A stretch of DNA of 64,000 nucleotides from Mycolicibacterium litorale. GTDB taxonomy: Bacteria; Actinomycetota; Actinomycetes; Mycobacteriales; Mycobacteriaceae. The position numbers were made by a program, and so were the translations under genes. How positions within the stretch are numbered: position 1 is the stretch's first letter; each line of letters begins with the position of its first letter. Location: the NCBI GenBank assembly GCA_002007745.1, contig CP019882.1, positions 4,526,001 to 4,590,000 on the forward strand. The letters are read 5' to 3'. Below the pieces are notes generated by a model. It was not told the origin of the DNA and did not search any database. It worked only from the letters and a program-made list of their open reading frames with translations. This document shows, in pieces, positions 53,316-61,924 of this stretch.

Positions 53316-53837
53316 ATGGGCATGCGCGACTCGGGTGTACCGGCCAGTCGGTTCCCCGTCCGCGCGGTCGGGGCGGGTGGCAACGGGCCCGTCCAGCTCG
53401 ATGAGATGTCGAAGGCCATCATCGAGAAGCTGCAACAGGATGGGCGCCGATCCTACGCCGCGATCGGGAAGGCCGTCGGCCTCTCCGAGGCGGCGGTGCG
53501 CCAGCGGGTACAGCGGCTGGTGGACTCCGGGGTGATGCAGATAGTGGCGGTCACCGATCCGCTGCAGCTGGGGTTCACCCGGCAGGCGATGATCGGCATC
53601 CGCTGCACCGGCGACACCACCAAGGTGGCCGAGAAGCTGGCGCAGATCGACGCGGTGGACTACGTGGTGCTCACCGCGGGCACCTTCGACGCCATCGCCG
53701 AAGTGGTATGCGAGGACGATGCGGAACTGCTCGAGTTGCTCAACACCGAGATCCGCGCCGTACCGGGGGTGACCTCCACCGAAACGTTGGTCTACCTCAA
53801 ACTCGTTAAACAACAATACAATTGGGGAACACGATGA
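53316..53837 (+). CDS. Lrp/AsnC-family transcriptional regulator
   Basis: 173 aa. The N-terminal helix-turn-helix reads DEMSKAIIEKLQQDGRRSYAAIGKAVGLSEAAVRQRVQRL; the C-terminal RAM domain (IGIRCTGDTTKVAEKLA, YVVLTAGTFDAIAEV) binds amino acids or related ligands. A 30-residue N-terminal extension precedes the HTH. ATG 53316 is used; ATG 53322 is close by. The stop overlaps the aminotransferase ATG (ATGA), so regulator and enzyme are translationally linked and it probably responds to the amine or amino acid being degraded. Confidence 0.9.
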   Translation: MGMRDSGVPASRFPVRAVGAGGNGPVQLDEMSKAIIEKLQQDGRRSYAAIGKAVGLSEAAVRQRVQRLVDSGVMQIVAVTDPLQLGFTRQAMIGIRCTGDTTKVAEKLAQIDAVDYVVLTAGTFDAIAEVVCEDDAELLELLNTEIRAVPGVTSTETLVYLKLVKQQYNWGTR

Positions 53838-55213
53838 CAGCACTGAGCGAAGACGTGACGGCGGAACTGTCCGCCAAGGCGGACCGGCATCTGTGGGGTC
53901 ACTTCGCCCGGCATGGCAACGGCATCACGCCGCCGATCATCAGCCGTGGCGAGGGCTGCTACATCTACGACAGTCACGGCAAGAAATACTTCGACGGCCT
54001 CTCCGGCCTGTTCGTGGTGCAGGCCGGGCACGGCCGCAAGGAACTCGCGGAGGCCGCCGCCAAGCAGGCCGAGACCCTGGAGTTCTTCCCGCTGTGGTCC
54101 TACGCCACCCCGCCGGCCATCGAACTGGCCGACCGGTTGGCCAACTACGCCCCGGGTGACCTGAACCGGGTGTTCTTCACCACCGGTGGCGGTGAGGCCG
54201 TGGAGAGCGCCTGGAAACTGGCCAAGCAGTACTTCAAGCTGACCGGCAAGCCCGGCAAGTACAAGGTGATCTCGCGGGCCATCGCCTACCACGGCACCCC
54301 GCAGGGCGCCCTGGCGATCACCGGTCTGCCCGACTTCAAGAAGCCGTTCGAGCCGTTGACCCCGGGCGGGTTCCGGGTGCCGAACACCAACTTCTACCGC
54401 GCACCCGCGCCGTACGACACCGACATCAAGGCCTGGGGCCAGTACTGCGCCGACCGCATCGCCGAGGCCATCGAGTTCGAGGGCCCCGAGACCGTCGCGG
54501 CCGTGTTCCTCGAGCCGGTGCAGAACGCCGGCGGCTGCTTCCCGCCGCCGCCCGGATACTTCGAGCGGGTCCGCGAGATCTGTGACGAGTACGACGTGCT
54601 GCTGGTCTCCGACGAGGTGATCTGCGCGTTCGGCCGGATCGGTTCGATGTTCGCCTGTGAGGACATCGGCTACCAGCCGGACATGATCACCTGCGCCAAA
54701 GGCATGACCTCGGGCTACTCCCCGATCGGCGCGATGATCGCCAGCGACAAGCTCTTCGAGCCGTTCAGCGACGGCAAGACGGTCTTCGGGCACGGCTACA
54801 CCTTCGGCGGGCACCCGGTGTCCTCGGCGGTGGCGCTGGCCAACCTCGACATCTTCGAGCGCGAGGGCATCAACGACCACGTCAAGACCAACGCCCCGAT
54901 CTTCCGGGCCACCCTCGAGAAGCTGCTCGAGCTGCCGATCGTCGGTGACGTCCGCGGCGAGGGCTTCTTCTACGGGATCGAACTGGTCAAGGACAAGCAC
55001 ACCAAGGAAACCTTCAACGAGGACGAGAGCGAGCGCCTGCTGCGCGGTTTCCTGTCCGCGGCACTGTTCGAGGCCGGTTTGTACTGCCGCGCCGACGACC
55101 GTGGCGACCCAGTCGTGCAGCTGGCTCCGCCGCTGATCAGCGGGCCGAACGAGTTCAACGAGATCTACGAGATCTTGCACCGGGTGCTCAGCGAGGCCAG
55201 CCGCCTGCTGTGA
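53834..55213 (+). CDS. class III PLP aminotransferase, putrescine/amine:pyruvate type
   Basis: 459 aa omega-transaminase. Features: HGKKYFDGLSGLFVVQAGHG, the cofactor phosphate loop TTGGGEAVESAWKLA, YHGTPQGAL, the PLP-binding Asp in LLVSDEVICAFGRIG, and Lys289 in ITCAKGMTSGYSPIGAM. The M. tuberculosis neighbour Rv3329 is the likely orthologue. It moves amino groups from a diamine or beta/omega-amine to pyruvate, giving an aldehyde for the divergent dehydrogenase. ATG overlaps the lrp stop; its own stop overlaps the SMP-30-like GTG. Confidence 0.9.
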   Translation: MTALSEDVTAELSAKADRHLWGHFARHGNGITPPIISRGEGCYIYDSHGKKYFDGLSGLFVVQAGHGRKELAEAAAKQAETLEFFPLWSYATPPAIELADRLANYAPGDLNRVFFTTGGGEAVESAWKLAKQYFKLTGKPGKYKVISRAIAYHGTPQGALAITGLPDFKKPFEPLTPGGFRVPNTNFYRAPAPYDTDIKAWGQYCADRIAEAIEFEGPETVAAVFLEPVQNAGGCFPPPPGYFERVREICDEYDVLLVSDEVICAFGRIGSMFACEDIGYQPDMITCAKGMTSGYSPIGAMIASDKLFEPFSDGKTVFGHGYTFGGHPVSSAVALANLDIFEREGINDHVKTNAPIFRATLEKLLELPIVGDVRGEGFFYGIELVKDKHTKETFNEDESERLLRGFLSAALFEAGLYCRADDRGDPVVQLAPPLISGPNEFNEIYEILHRVLSEASRLL

Positions 55214-56207
55214 CCGGGGCCGGCAAGCCGACGATCGATCCAGTCCGGTGGCAGCCGCCACCGGTGGGAGCCCTGCCCGAGTTCGGGCCGGCCGAGCTGA
55301 CCATCGTCGGACTGCCGGGCGAGCAACCCGAGGACATCGTCGTCGACGCGGACGGCGCGCTGTGGACCGGACTGGTCGACGGTCGCGTCGTGCGCATCGA
55401 CGCCGACGGTGGCATCGCCGTGGTGGGCCAGACCACCGGGCGGCCGCTGGGCATGACGGTGGCCCGCGACGGCCGACTGCTGATCGCCACCAGCCCCGGG
55501 GGTTGGTGGCGATGGACCGCAACACCGGCAACGTCGATGTCCTGGTCGAGTCGGTGGCCGGCCGGCGCCTGCAGTTCTGCTCGAATGTCGTCGAATTGCC
55601 TGACGGCACAATCTATTTCACCGAGTCCACGGCGAAGTTCAGTTTCGCGCACTTCAAGGGCGCGATCTTCGAGGCGCGCGGTGACGGCGGGCTGTTCCGG
55701 CTGGACCCCGACGGCACGGTGTCCACGGTGGTCGAACACCTGTACTTCGCCAACGGGCTGACCCCGACGGTGGACGGCTCGGCATTGGTGTTCGCCGAGA
55801 CCCAGGCCCGGCGGCTGTCGAAGTACTGGCTGAGCGGACCCGCCGCCGGCACCGTGACACCGTTGGCGGTGCACCTGCCCGCGATGCCGGACAACTTGTC
55901 GACCGGGTCCGACGGCCGGATCTGGTGTGCGATGGTCTCGGCCCGCAACACCACCGCGGACTTCCTGGCCGCCCGCTCACCCCGTCTGCGCACCGTGCTG
56001 TGGAAGCTGCCCGACGCCCTGCAGCCGCAGATCACTCCGACGGTGTGGGCGGTGGCGTTCGATCCGGACAGCGGGGCGGCCGTCTCCGGGGTGCACATGA
56101 GCCATCCGGAATTCGGTCTGGTCACCGGCCTGGTGGAACGCGGGGACCGGCTCTGGCTGGCCACCATCGGACATTCGGCCGTCGCGCACTGCCCGCTGCC
56201 AAACTAA
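55210..56207 (+). CDS. SMP-30/gluconolactonase/strictosidine-synthase-like protein, one-base frameshift as sequenced
   Basis: Corrected product about 332 aa, a six-bladed beta-propeller of the SMP-30 type. Blade motifs: PEDIVVDADGALWTG, GRPLGMTVARDGRLLIA, NVVELPDGTIYFTES, LYFANGLTPTVDGSALVFAET, MPDNLSTGSDGRIWCAM. These Asn/Asp residues match the metal-binding positions of lactonase-like members. The frame breaks at 55498-55502, GGGGG where six G restore TSPGGLVAMDRNTG. GTG 55210 overlaps the aminotransferase stop (GTGA), so it belongs to the Lrp operon. It may hydrolyse a cyclic product of the pathway; substrate unknown. Confidence 0.82.
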
Positions 56208-56269
56208 CAATTGCATCAATAACCACATCCGTCACAGCGCGGCTCCCCGGTTTCGGCACCGCAGTCCCC

Positions 56270-56275
56270 TACTCT
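56270..56275 (+). promoter_or_regulatory. -10 hexamer TACTCT for dacB1
   Basis: TACTCT with eight bases to the ATG at 56284. Confidence 0.45.
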
Positions 56276-56283
56276 GCGAGTCG

Positions 56284-57531
56284 ATGGCGAGCTCAAGAAT
56301 CCTTACGCGGTGCGCTGCCGCAGTGGCCGCGGCGCTCTGCGTCGCCGGCACGCCGGCGATCGCGTGGGCCGAACCGAACGCGGCACCGGACCCCAACACC
56401 TGCCCGTACCGGGTGGCCACCCCGCCGGCCGTCGACTCCTCGGAGGTACCCGAGGCCGGTGACCCGCCGCTGCCGCTGCCGGTACCTGCCAAGCCGGTCG
56501 GCGGCGACGCGTTGTCCGGCTGCGGGGTGATCGTCGCGCCCGGCACACCGCCGGTACCCGACGACGTCTCGGCAGAATCCTGGTTGGTCGCCGACCTCGA
56601 CACCGGTGACGTCATCGCCGCCCGCGACCCGCACGCCCGGCACCGCCCCGCCAGCATCATCAAGGTCCTCACCGCGATGCAGGCGATCAACGAGCTGCCG
56701 CTGAACAAGATGGTCGAGGGCACCCAGGACGACGCCAACGCCGAAGGCACCCGGGTCGGCGTCGACGAGGGCGGTCACTACACCGTCAACGATCTGCTGC
56801 ACGGCCTGCTGATGCACTCGGGCAACGACGCGGCACACGCGCTGGCCGTTCAGCTCGGCGGCATGGACGTCACGCTGCAGAAGATCAACGGGTTGGCCCG
56901 CAAGCTCGGCGGCCAGGACACCCGGGCGGCCACCCCGTCCGGGCTGGACGGACCCGGCATGAGCACATCGGCCTACGACATCGGGTTGTTCTACCGATAT
57001 GCCTGGCAGAACCCGACTTTCGCCAGCATCGTCGCCACCGCGGACTACAACTTCCCCGGGCATCCGGCCAAGCCCGGCGAGGACGGCGACCACCCGGCCT
57101 ACCAGCTGGAGAACGACAACAAGCTGCTCACCAACTACCCCGGCGCACTCGGCGGCAAGACCGGCTACACCGACGACGCCGGCCAGACGTTCGTCGGCGC
57201 GGCCAATCGGGACGGCCGGCGGCTGGTGGCGGTGCTGATGCGCGGCACCCGGCAACCGATCGCGCCATGGGAGCAGGCCGCCCACCTGCTGGACTACGGC
57301 TTCGCCACCCCGCCGGGCACCAAGATCGGCACCCTGATCGACCCCGACCCGTCGTTGACACCGCCCAAGCCCGATCCGGCCGATGCCGTCAACGCCAGTG
57401 CCGCCCCACTGCTGCCCGCCGCCGACGCGGTCCCGGTGCGGGTGGGCGTCGCGGTGATCGGCACGCTGATCGTGTTCGGGTTGATCATGGTGGCCCGGTC
57501 GGTCAACCGCAGGCCCGCGCGCGGGCGCTAG
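56284..57531 (+). CDS. dacB1: D-alanyl-D-alanine carboxypeptidase (DacB1-like)
   Basis: 415 aa penicillin-binding enzyme trimming the terminal D-Ala of peptidoglycan stems. A signal peptide (cleavage near AWA-EP, residue 29) precedes a Pro-rich spacer, then the catalytic triad motifs: Ser124-x2-Lys127 in RPASIIKVLT, SGN at 179-181, and KTG at 292-294. A C-terminal transmembrane anchor (VAVIGTLIVFGLIMVA) ends in an Arg-rich tail, so it is held on the outer face of the membrane. Corresponds to Rv3330. Single gene with a leaderless-type promoter. Confidence 0.93.
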   Translation: MASSRILTRCAAAVAAALCVAGTPAIAWAEPNAAPDPNTCPYRVATPPAVDSSEVPEAGDPPLPLPVPAKPVGGDALSGCGVIVAPGTPPVPDDVSAESWLVADLDTGDVIAARDPHARHRPASIIKVLTAMQAINELPLNKMVEGTQDDANAEGTRVGVDEGGHYTVNDLLHGLLMHSGNDAAHALAVQLGGMDVTLQKINGLARKLGGQDTRAATPSGLDGPGMSTSAYDIGLFYRYAWQNPTFASIVATADYNFPGHPAKPGEDGDHPAYQLENDNKLLTNYPGALGGKTGYTDDAGQTFVGAANRDGRRLVAVLMRGTRQPIAPWEQAAHLLDYGFATPPGTKIGTLIDPDPSLTPPKPDPADAVNASAAPLLPAADAVPVRVGVAVIGTLIVFGLIMVARSVNRRPARGR

Positions 57532-57712
57532 GCGGCTGCGCCCTAATCGGACACCAACGTCGATGCCCGCCTTCGAGCGACTACACCGACGACGTCGTCG
57601 GGGTTTGGAATGTCGACCGCCGCGTACACGACAGCACAATGCCGCCGCAGCACGGAAAGTCGCTCAGAGGCGGGCACCAGCCATGTGCCCTAGAAATCGT
57701 CGAGGCCTGGCC
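57532..57712. other. intergenic region with a 16-bp palindrome
   Basis: 181 bp between dacB1 and the convergent membrane-protein gene. The only structure seen is CCGACGACGTCGTCGG at 57586-57601, perfectly self-complementary with no loop or T-tract. No gene or RNA is recognised. Confidence 0.5.
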
Positions 57713-58747
57713 TCAGTCGTCCCGATCGCCCCGCCACAACCGCGAAAGACCCACCGCGCCAACGGCGCCCACCGCCATCGCGGCCAGCCACTGGCGAGCG
57801 CTCAATCCCTCGTCGGGACCGACCCGCGGCGAGATCACCGCCGGCGCGGGCGCCCCCACCGGATCCGGGCGCAGGTTGTCCGCCGATGTCGCGGCCCACG
57901 CGGTGGCGAACAACACCAGCCGTGCGGTGATGTAGGCGAACACCATCAGGCCCAGGACCGGGCCGAAGGTCGCACCGGCCGGGCCGTGCACCACCGACCG
58001 CAGATAGATCGACCCGACCAGCTTGAAGATCTCGAAGGCCACCCCGGCCAGCAACCCGGCCCGCACACTGCTGCGAAAGCTGATCGATTCGCGCGGCAGC
58101 CGGGCGATCATCCAGGTGAACAGCAGCCAGGACACCATGAACGACATCGCCATCGACACGATCCGCAAGCCCACGTTCAGGCCCGGAATATCGTGCACCC
58201 CAAACCATTCCAACACCCGGGACATCAGCGACGGATCGCCCAGCGCGGTCAGGGCGACCGTGATCGTGATCGCCACGAACACCGACACCAGCGCCAGCAG
58301 ATCCGACAGCTTGGTACGCACGAAGTTCAGTTGTTCGCCACGCTGCTCGCCCCACATCTGGCTGAGTGCCTCGCGCAGATTGGAGATCCAGCCCAGCCCG
58401 GCCCAGGCCGCGGTGGCCAGGCCGATGACCCCGACGGAAGTGCGGGACTCGATCGCCGAGTCCATCAGCTTCACCAACTGGGTGCCGAAGTCACCGGACA
58501 CCGTCGACCTGATCCGCTCCTCGATGTCGGCCATCAACTCCGGTTGGTTGGCCAGCACGAAACCACCGGCCGCGAATCCCACCATCAGCACCGGGAACAG
58601 CGCGAAGATGGTGAAGTAGGTGATGCCGGCGGCGTAGAAGTCGCCCTTGGAATCCTGGTAGCGGCCCTGCGCCCGCATGACATGGTCGAACCAGTGGTAG
58701 CGCGCCCGGAACCGGTCCAATACACCCGGTTTGGCCGGTTCCGTCAT
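57713..58747 (-). CDS. YihY/YhjD/BrkB-family inner membrane protein
   Basis: 344 aa. Six hydrophobic helices after an N-terminal cytoplasmic stretch, with the family pattern GITYFTIFALFPVLMVG in the first helix, WAGLGWISNLREALSQMWG and a C-terminal cytoplasmic region. Corresponds to Rv3335c. YhjD-type proteins are implicated in lipid or envelope export in other bacteria, while older names such as ribonuclease BN are incorrect. It follows trpS by 19 bases on the same strand and is probably co-transcribed. Confidence 0.85.
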   Translation of the reverse strand: MTEPAKPGVLDRFRARYHWFDHVMRAQGRYQDSKGDFYAAGITYFTIFALFPVLMVGFAAGGFVLANQPELMADIEERIRSTVSGDFGTQLVKLMDSAIESRTSVGVIGLATAAWAGLGWISNLREALSQMWGEQRGEQLNFVRTKLSDLLALVSVFVAITITVALTALGDPSLMSRVLEWFGVHDIPGLNVGLRIVSMAMSFMVSWLLFTWMIARLPRESISFRSSVRAGLLAGVAFEIFKLVGSIYLRSVVHGPAGATFGPVLGLMVFAYITARLVLFATAWAATSADNLRPDPVGAPAPAVISPRVGPDEGLSARQWLAAMAVGAVGAVGLSRLWRGDRDD

Positions 58748-58766
58748 GCCAGCCTCCCGCGCCGTT

Positions 58767-59783
58767 CTACGGACTCGTCGGCAGAAACCCTAACCGGTCG
58801 TATACCCGCCCGAGAGTCTTCACAGACACCTCGCGGGCACGCTCGGCCCCGGCGGCCAGGATGGCCTGCAATTCGGCCGGGTCCGACAGCAGTTCGCCGA
58901 CCCGCTTCTGGATCGGCGTGACGTAGTCCACGACGGCGTCGGCGGTCTCCTTCTTCAGATCGCCGTAGCCACGGCCGTCGTATGCCGCCACCAGGGTGTC
59001 GATAGCGGTACCGGTCACCGCGGACTGGATGGACAGCAGGTTGGACACCCCCGGCTTGGCCTCGACGTCGAAGCGGATCTCGCGCTCGCTGTCGGTGACG
59101 GCCGAACGGATCTTCTTGGCCGACACCTTCGGATCGTCGAGCAGGTTGATCAGCCCGGCCTCGGTGGCCGCCGACTTACTCATCTTCGCGGTCGGGTCCT
59201 GCAGGTCGTAGATCTTGGCGGTGACCTTGGGGATCATCGGCTCGGGCACCACGAAGGTGTCCGGGAACCGGACGTTGAAGCGCTGCGCGACGTCGCGGGC
59301 CAACTCCAGGTGCTGGCGCTGATCCTCCCCCACCGGCACCAGATCGGTGTCGTAGAGCAGGATGTCGGCGGCCATCAGCACCGGGTAGGTGAACAGGCCC
59401 ACCGTGGTGGCCTCGGCGCCCTGCTTCTGCGACTTGTCCTTGAACTGGGTCATCCGCGAGGCCTGGCCGAAACCGGTGAAACAGCTCAGCGTCCAGGCCA
59501 GCTCGGTGTGGGCGGGAACGTGGCTTTGCACGAAGATGGTCGCGCGGGCGGGGTCGATGCCCAGCGCCAGATATTGGGCGGCGGTGACCAGGGTGCGATG
59601 GCGCAGCGTGGCCGGATCCTGCGGCACGGTGATCGCGTGCAGGTCGACGACGCAGAAGAACGCGTCGTAGTCGTCTTGCAGGCCGACCCACTGCTCGATC
59701 GCGCCCAGCGCGTTGCCCAGGTGCAGGGAGTCCGAGGTCGGCTGAACGCCGGAGAAGACGACACGACGAGATGAACTGTTCAT
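58767..59783 (-). CDS. trpS: tryptophanyl-tRNA synthetase
   Basis: 338 aa class I aminoacyl-tRNA synthetase. HIGH-type motif HLGN (21-24) after FSGVQPTSD, tryptophan-site residues around DLHAITVPQDP, GFGQASRMTQFKDKS, VGEDQRQHLELARD, and KMSKS (200-204). Length is typical of bacterial TrpRS. It charges tRNA-Trp in the cytoplasm. Corresponds to Rv3336c; upstream gene of a trpS-yihY pair. No T-box or trp attenuator was seen in the 48-bp upstream gap. Confidence 0.96.
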   Translation of the reverse strand: MNSSSRRVVFSGVQPTSDSLHLGNALGAIEQWVGLQDDYDAFFCVVDLHAITVPQDPATLRHRTLVTAAQYLALGIDPARATIFVQSHVPAHTELAWTLSCFTGFGQASRMTQFKDKSQKQGAEATTVGLFTYPVLMAADILLYDTDLVPVGEDQRQHLELARDVAQRFNVRFPDTFVVPEPMIPKVTAKIYDLQDPTAKMSKSAATEAGLINLLDDPKVSAKKIRSAVTDSEREIRFDVEAKPGVSNLLSIQSAVTGTAIDTLVAAYDGRGYGDLKKETADAVVDYVTPIQKRVGELLSDPAELQAILAAGAERAREVSVKTLGRVYDRLGFLPTSP

Positions 59784-59817
59784 GATGCATCAATCCTGTC
59801 ACGAGGCGTTTCAGCGC

Positions 59818-59823
59818 TAGCAT
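59818..59823 (+). promoter_or_regulatory. -10 hexamer TAGCAT for the lipoprotein hydrolase pair
   Basis: TAGCAT with eight bases to the GTG at 59832. Confidence 0.45.
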
Positions 59824-59831
59824 CCTGCTTC

Positions 59832-60893
59832 GTGCGACGAATTCTGGCGCTGGCCGCCGCGGTGACGATGGTGTTCGGGCTGGCCGGCTGCGACAGCGGC
59901 TCGAGTGATCAGAAGCGCCCGGCGTCGGTGGCGGTGGTGATCGTGTCCGGCGGCGACGCGACGAGCCCGTTCACCACACCGGACCAGGCCTGCGCCACCG
60001 GCCTGGCCGCCGGCAACACCGACACCGCGCTGCGCGAGTACCTGCTCGGCAAGGGCTACGCCGTCTACACCTCACCGGCGATAGCCGGCCGCGGCCAGGT
60101 CGTCGACCAGACCGGGTTCGGCCCGTTCGGGGTGTGCCCGGTGACGCTGCCGGAGAACATGACGGTCAACTCGACGGGCAGCATCGACACCGCCGGCGAG
60201 CACCTCGCCCGGTTCCTCAACTGGCTGCACACCGACAAGGGTGTCACCGACGTGGACTTCGTCGCGCATTCGATGGGCGGGCTCTACTCGCGGGCGGCGA
60301 TCCGGGTGCTGACGTCGACGAACGCGCCGGTGAAGGTCCGCTCGCTGACGACGCTCGGCACCCCGTGGCAGGGTTCCTACCTGTCCGATTACGGCAACGG
60401 GTTGATGCCGTTGACCGAGTGCCTGGGCGACAAACTCTGCGAGAGCGCGATGAAGGCCTTCAGCGACGAGATCAAACGGACCGTGGCCGGCTCCGGTCGC
60501 GAGGTCAACCAGGCCTTTCTGATGGGCAAGGACGGCTGGAACGAATTCCAGTCCGGGGTGCTGGACAAGATCCCGGTGGTGCTGATCGGCGGCAAGAGGT
60601 TCAGCCCCGAGAAGACCGGCGGCGACGGCAAGGTGAACCCCGCGGTCTGGCCCAACGACGGTCTGGTGGCGCTGCAGAGCGCGCTGGCCAAGGACATCAG
60701 CGATCCGGTGCTGCCGCACCGGCGCTGCTACACCTTCGACGACACGCACAGCATCTACGTCTCCAATCTGGCCGGGCTGGACTGGAAGACCGCGCTGACG
60801 TGGGATCCGCAGGTGCTGGACACCGTGCACCAGGCGATCGAGAACGCCCCGAAGGCGCTGGAGGGCCCCAACCGGGAAGGGTGCCCATCCTAG
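59832..60893 (+). CDS. lipoprotein, triacylglycerol-lipase-like alpha/beta hydrolase (first copy)
   Basis: 353 aa. Lipoprotein signal with lipobox LAGC, modified Cys20. The hydrolase domain resembles secreted bacterial lipases and LipA-type acyltransferases: nucleophile Ser in VDFVAHSMGGLYSRA, TLGTPWQGSYLSD, and a likely catalytic His near DDTHSIYVSNL. The elbow has Ala where the usual motif has Gly (AHSMG). GTG 59832 follows TAGCAT by eight bases. Its 3' end overlaps the next gene by 13 bases. The pair are clear paralogues. Acts at the cell surface, on lipids or esters; substrate unknown. Confidence 0.85.
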   Translation: MRRILALAAAVTMVFGLAGCDSGSSDQKRPASVAVVIVSGGDATSPFTTPDQACATGLAAGNTDTALREYLLGKGYAVYTSPAIAGRGQVVDQTGFGPFGVCPVTLPENMTVNSTGSIDTAGEHLARFLNWLHTDKGVTDVDFVAHSMGGLYSRAAIRVLTSTNAPVKVRSLTTLGTPWQGSYLSDYGNGLMPLTECLGDKLCESAMKAFSDEIKRTVAGSGREVNQAFLMGKDGWNEFQSGVLDKIPVVLIGGKRFSPEKTGGDGKVNPAVWPNDGLVALQSALAKDISDPVLPHRRCYTFDDTHSIYVSNLAGLDWKTALTWDPQVLDTVHQAIENAPKALEGPNREGCPS

Positions 60894-61924
60894 GGCGGCG
60901 GCTGCTGGTACTGGCGGCAGCCCTGCTGCTGGCCGGGTGCGCAGCCGGCGGCGGACAGCGTCCGCCGTCGCGCGCGGTGGTCCTGGTCTCCGGCTTGGCC
61001 AGCATCAGCCCGTACACGTCGCCGGATGCGGCCTGCACGCAGGGGCTGGCGGCGGGCAGCGCCGACACCGCGTTGCGCGAGCATCTGCTCGACCGCGGGC
61101 ACACCGTGTTCACCGCACCGTCGATGGCCGGGCCCGGTCCGGTGCGGGATCAGACCGGGTTCGGCGCGTTCGCCGGGTGCCCGGCACCGCTGGCCGCCGA
61201 CCTCACCGTCGACAGCACCGGCGGTATCGACGCCGCCGGCGCGCAGCTGGCCCGGTTCATCGACTGGCTGCACACCGAGCACCAGGTCGACGAGATCGAC
61301 CTGGTGGGCCACTCGATGGGCGGACTGTACGCGAGGGCGGCGGTGCGGACGCTGCGTTCCGGCGGCGCACCGGTTGCGGTGCGATCGCTGACGACGATCG
61401 GAACACCCTGGCAGGGTTCGTATCTGGCTGACTTCGCCGAGAACAGTGTGCCGTTGAGCGACTGCGGGGGCGATCAGTTCTGCGAAAGCCAGATGCAGGG
61501 GTATGCCAAAGACATTGCCGCGGTCTACGTTTCAGGATCGGCCCGGGAGTTGGCGCAGTCATATCTGATGGGCGCCGGCGGGTGGAACAGTGCGCAGGCC
61601 GGTGTGCTCGACGACATCCCGGTCACGGTGATCGGCGGCAACCACTTCACCGCCGCGCGCGAGGCGGATGCGGCGGTCTGGCCGAACGACGGGGTGGTGG
61701 AATTGCGCAGCGCGCTCGCGGTCGGCATCGACGACGCGGTGCTGCCCCACCGGCGTTGCGTCGTCGTCGACGACACCCACAGCGACTACGTGTCGATGAT
61801 CGCCGACCTGCCCCGCGAGACCGCACTGACCTGGGATCCGCGCGTGCTCGACGCGGTCGCCGCGGCGATCGACGCCGCCCCGGGGTCGCTGGGAGCGCCC
61901 AACCGGCAGGGCTGTCAGCTGTGA
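60881..61924 (+). CDS. lipoprotein, triacylglycerol-lipase-like alpha/beta hydrolase (second copy)
   Basis: 347 aa paralogue of the preceding gene, aligned throughout (TALREHLLDRGHTVFTAPS and similar blocks). Lipobox LAGC at Cys20. The nucleophile elbow is the canonical GHSMGGLYARA; TIGTPWQGSYLAD and DDTHSDYVSM follow. GTG 60881 lies inside the 3' end of the first copy (13-base overlap), so translation is probably coupled. The stop overlaps the convergent amidohydrolase by ten bases. Divergence at the elbow suggests different activity between copies. Confidence 0.85.
   Translation: MPILGRRLLVLAAALLLAGCAAGGGQRPPSRAVVLVSGLASISPYTSPDAACTQGLAAGSADTALREHLLDRGHTVFTAPSMAGPGPVRDQTGFGAFAGCPAPLAADLTVDSTGGIDAAGAQLARFIDWLHTEHQVDEIDLVGHSMGGLYARAAVRTLRSGGAPVAVRSLTTIGTPWQGSYLADFAENSVPLSDCGGDQFCESQMQGYAKDIAAVYVSGSARELAQSYLMGAGGWNSAQAGVLDDIPVTVIGGNHFTAAREADAAVWPNDGVVELRSALAVGIDDAVLPHRRCVVVDDTHSDYVSMIADLPRETALTWDPRVLDAVAAAIDAAPGSLGAPNRQGCQL

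Noticed and set aside
57586..57601. Terminator at the 16-bp palindrome CCGACGACGTCGTCGG
   Set aside because: It has no loop and no T-tract. Simple alternation of GAC/GTC in GC-rich DNA can produce it by chance, so it is only noted.
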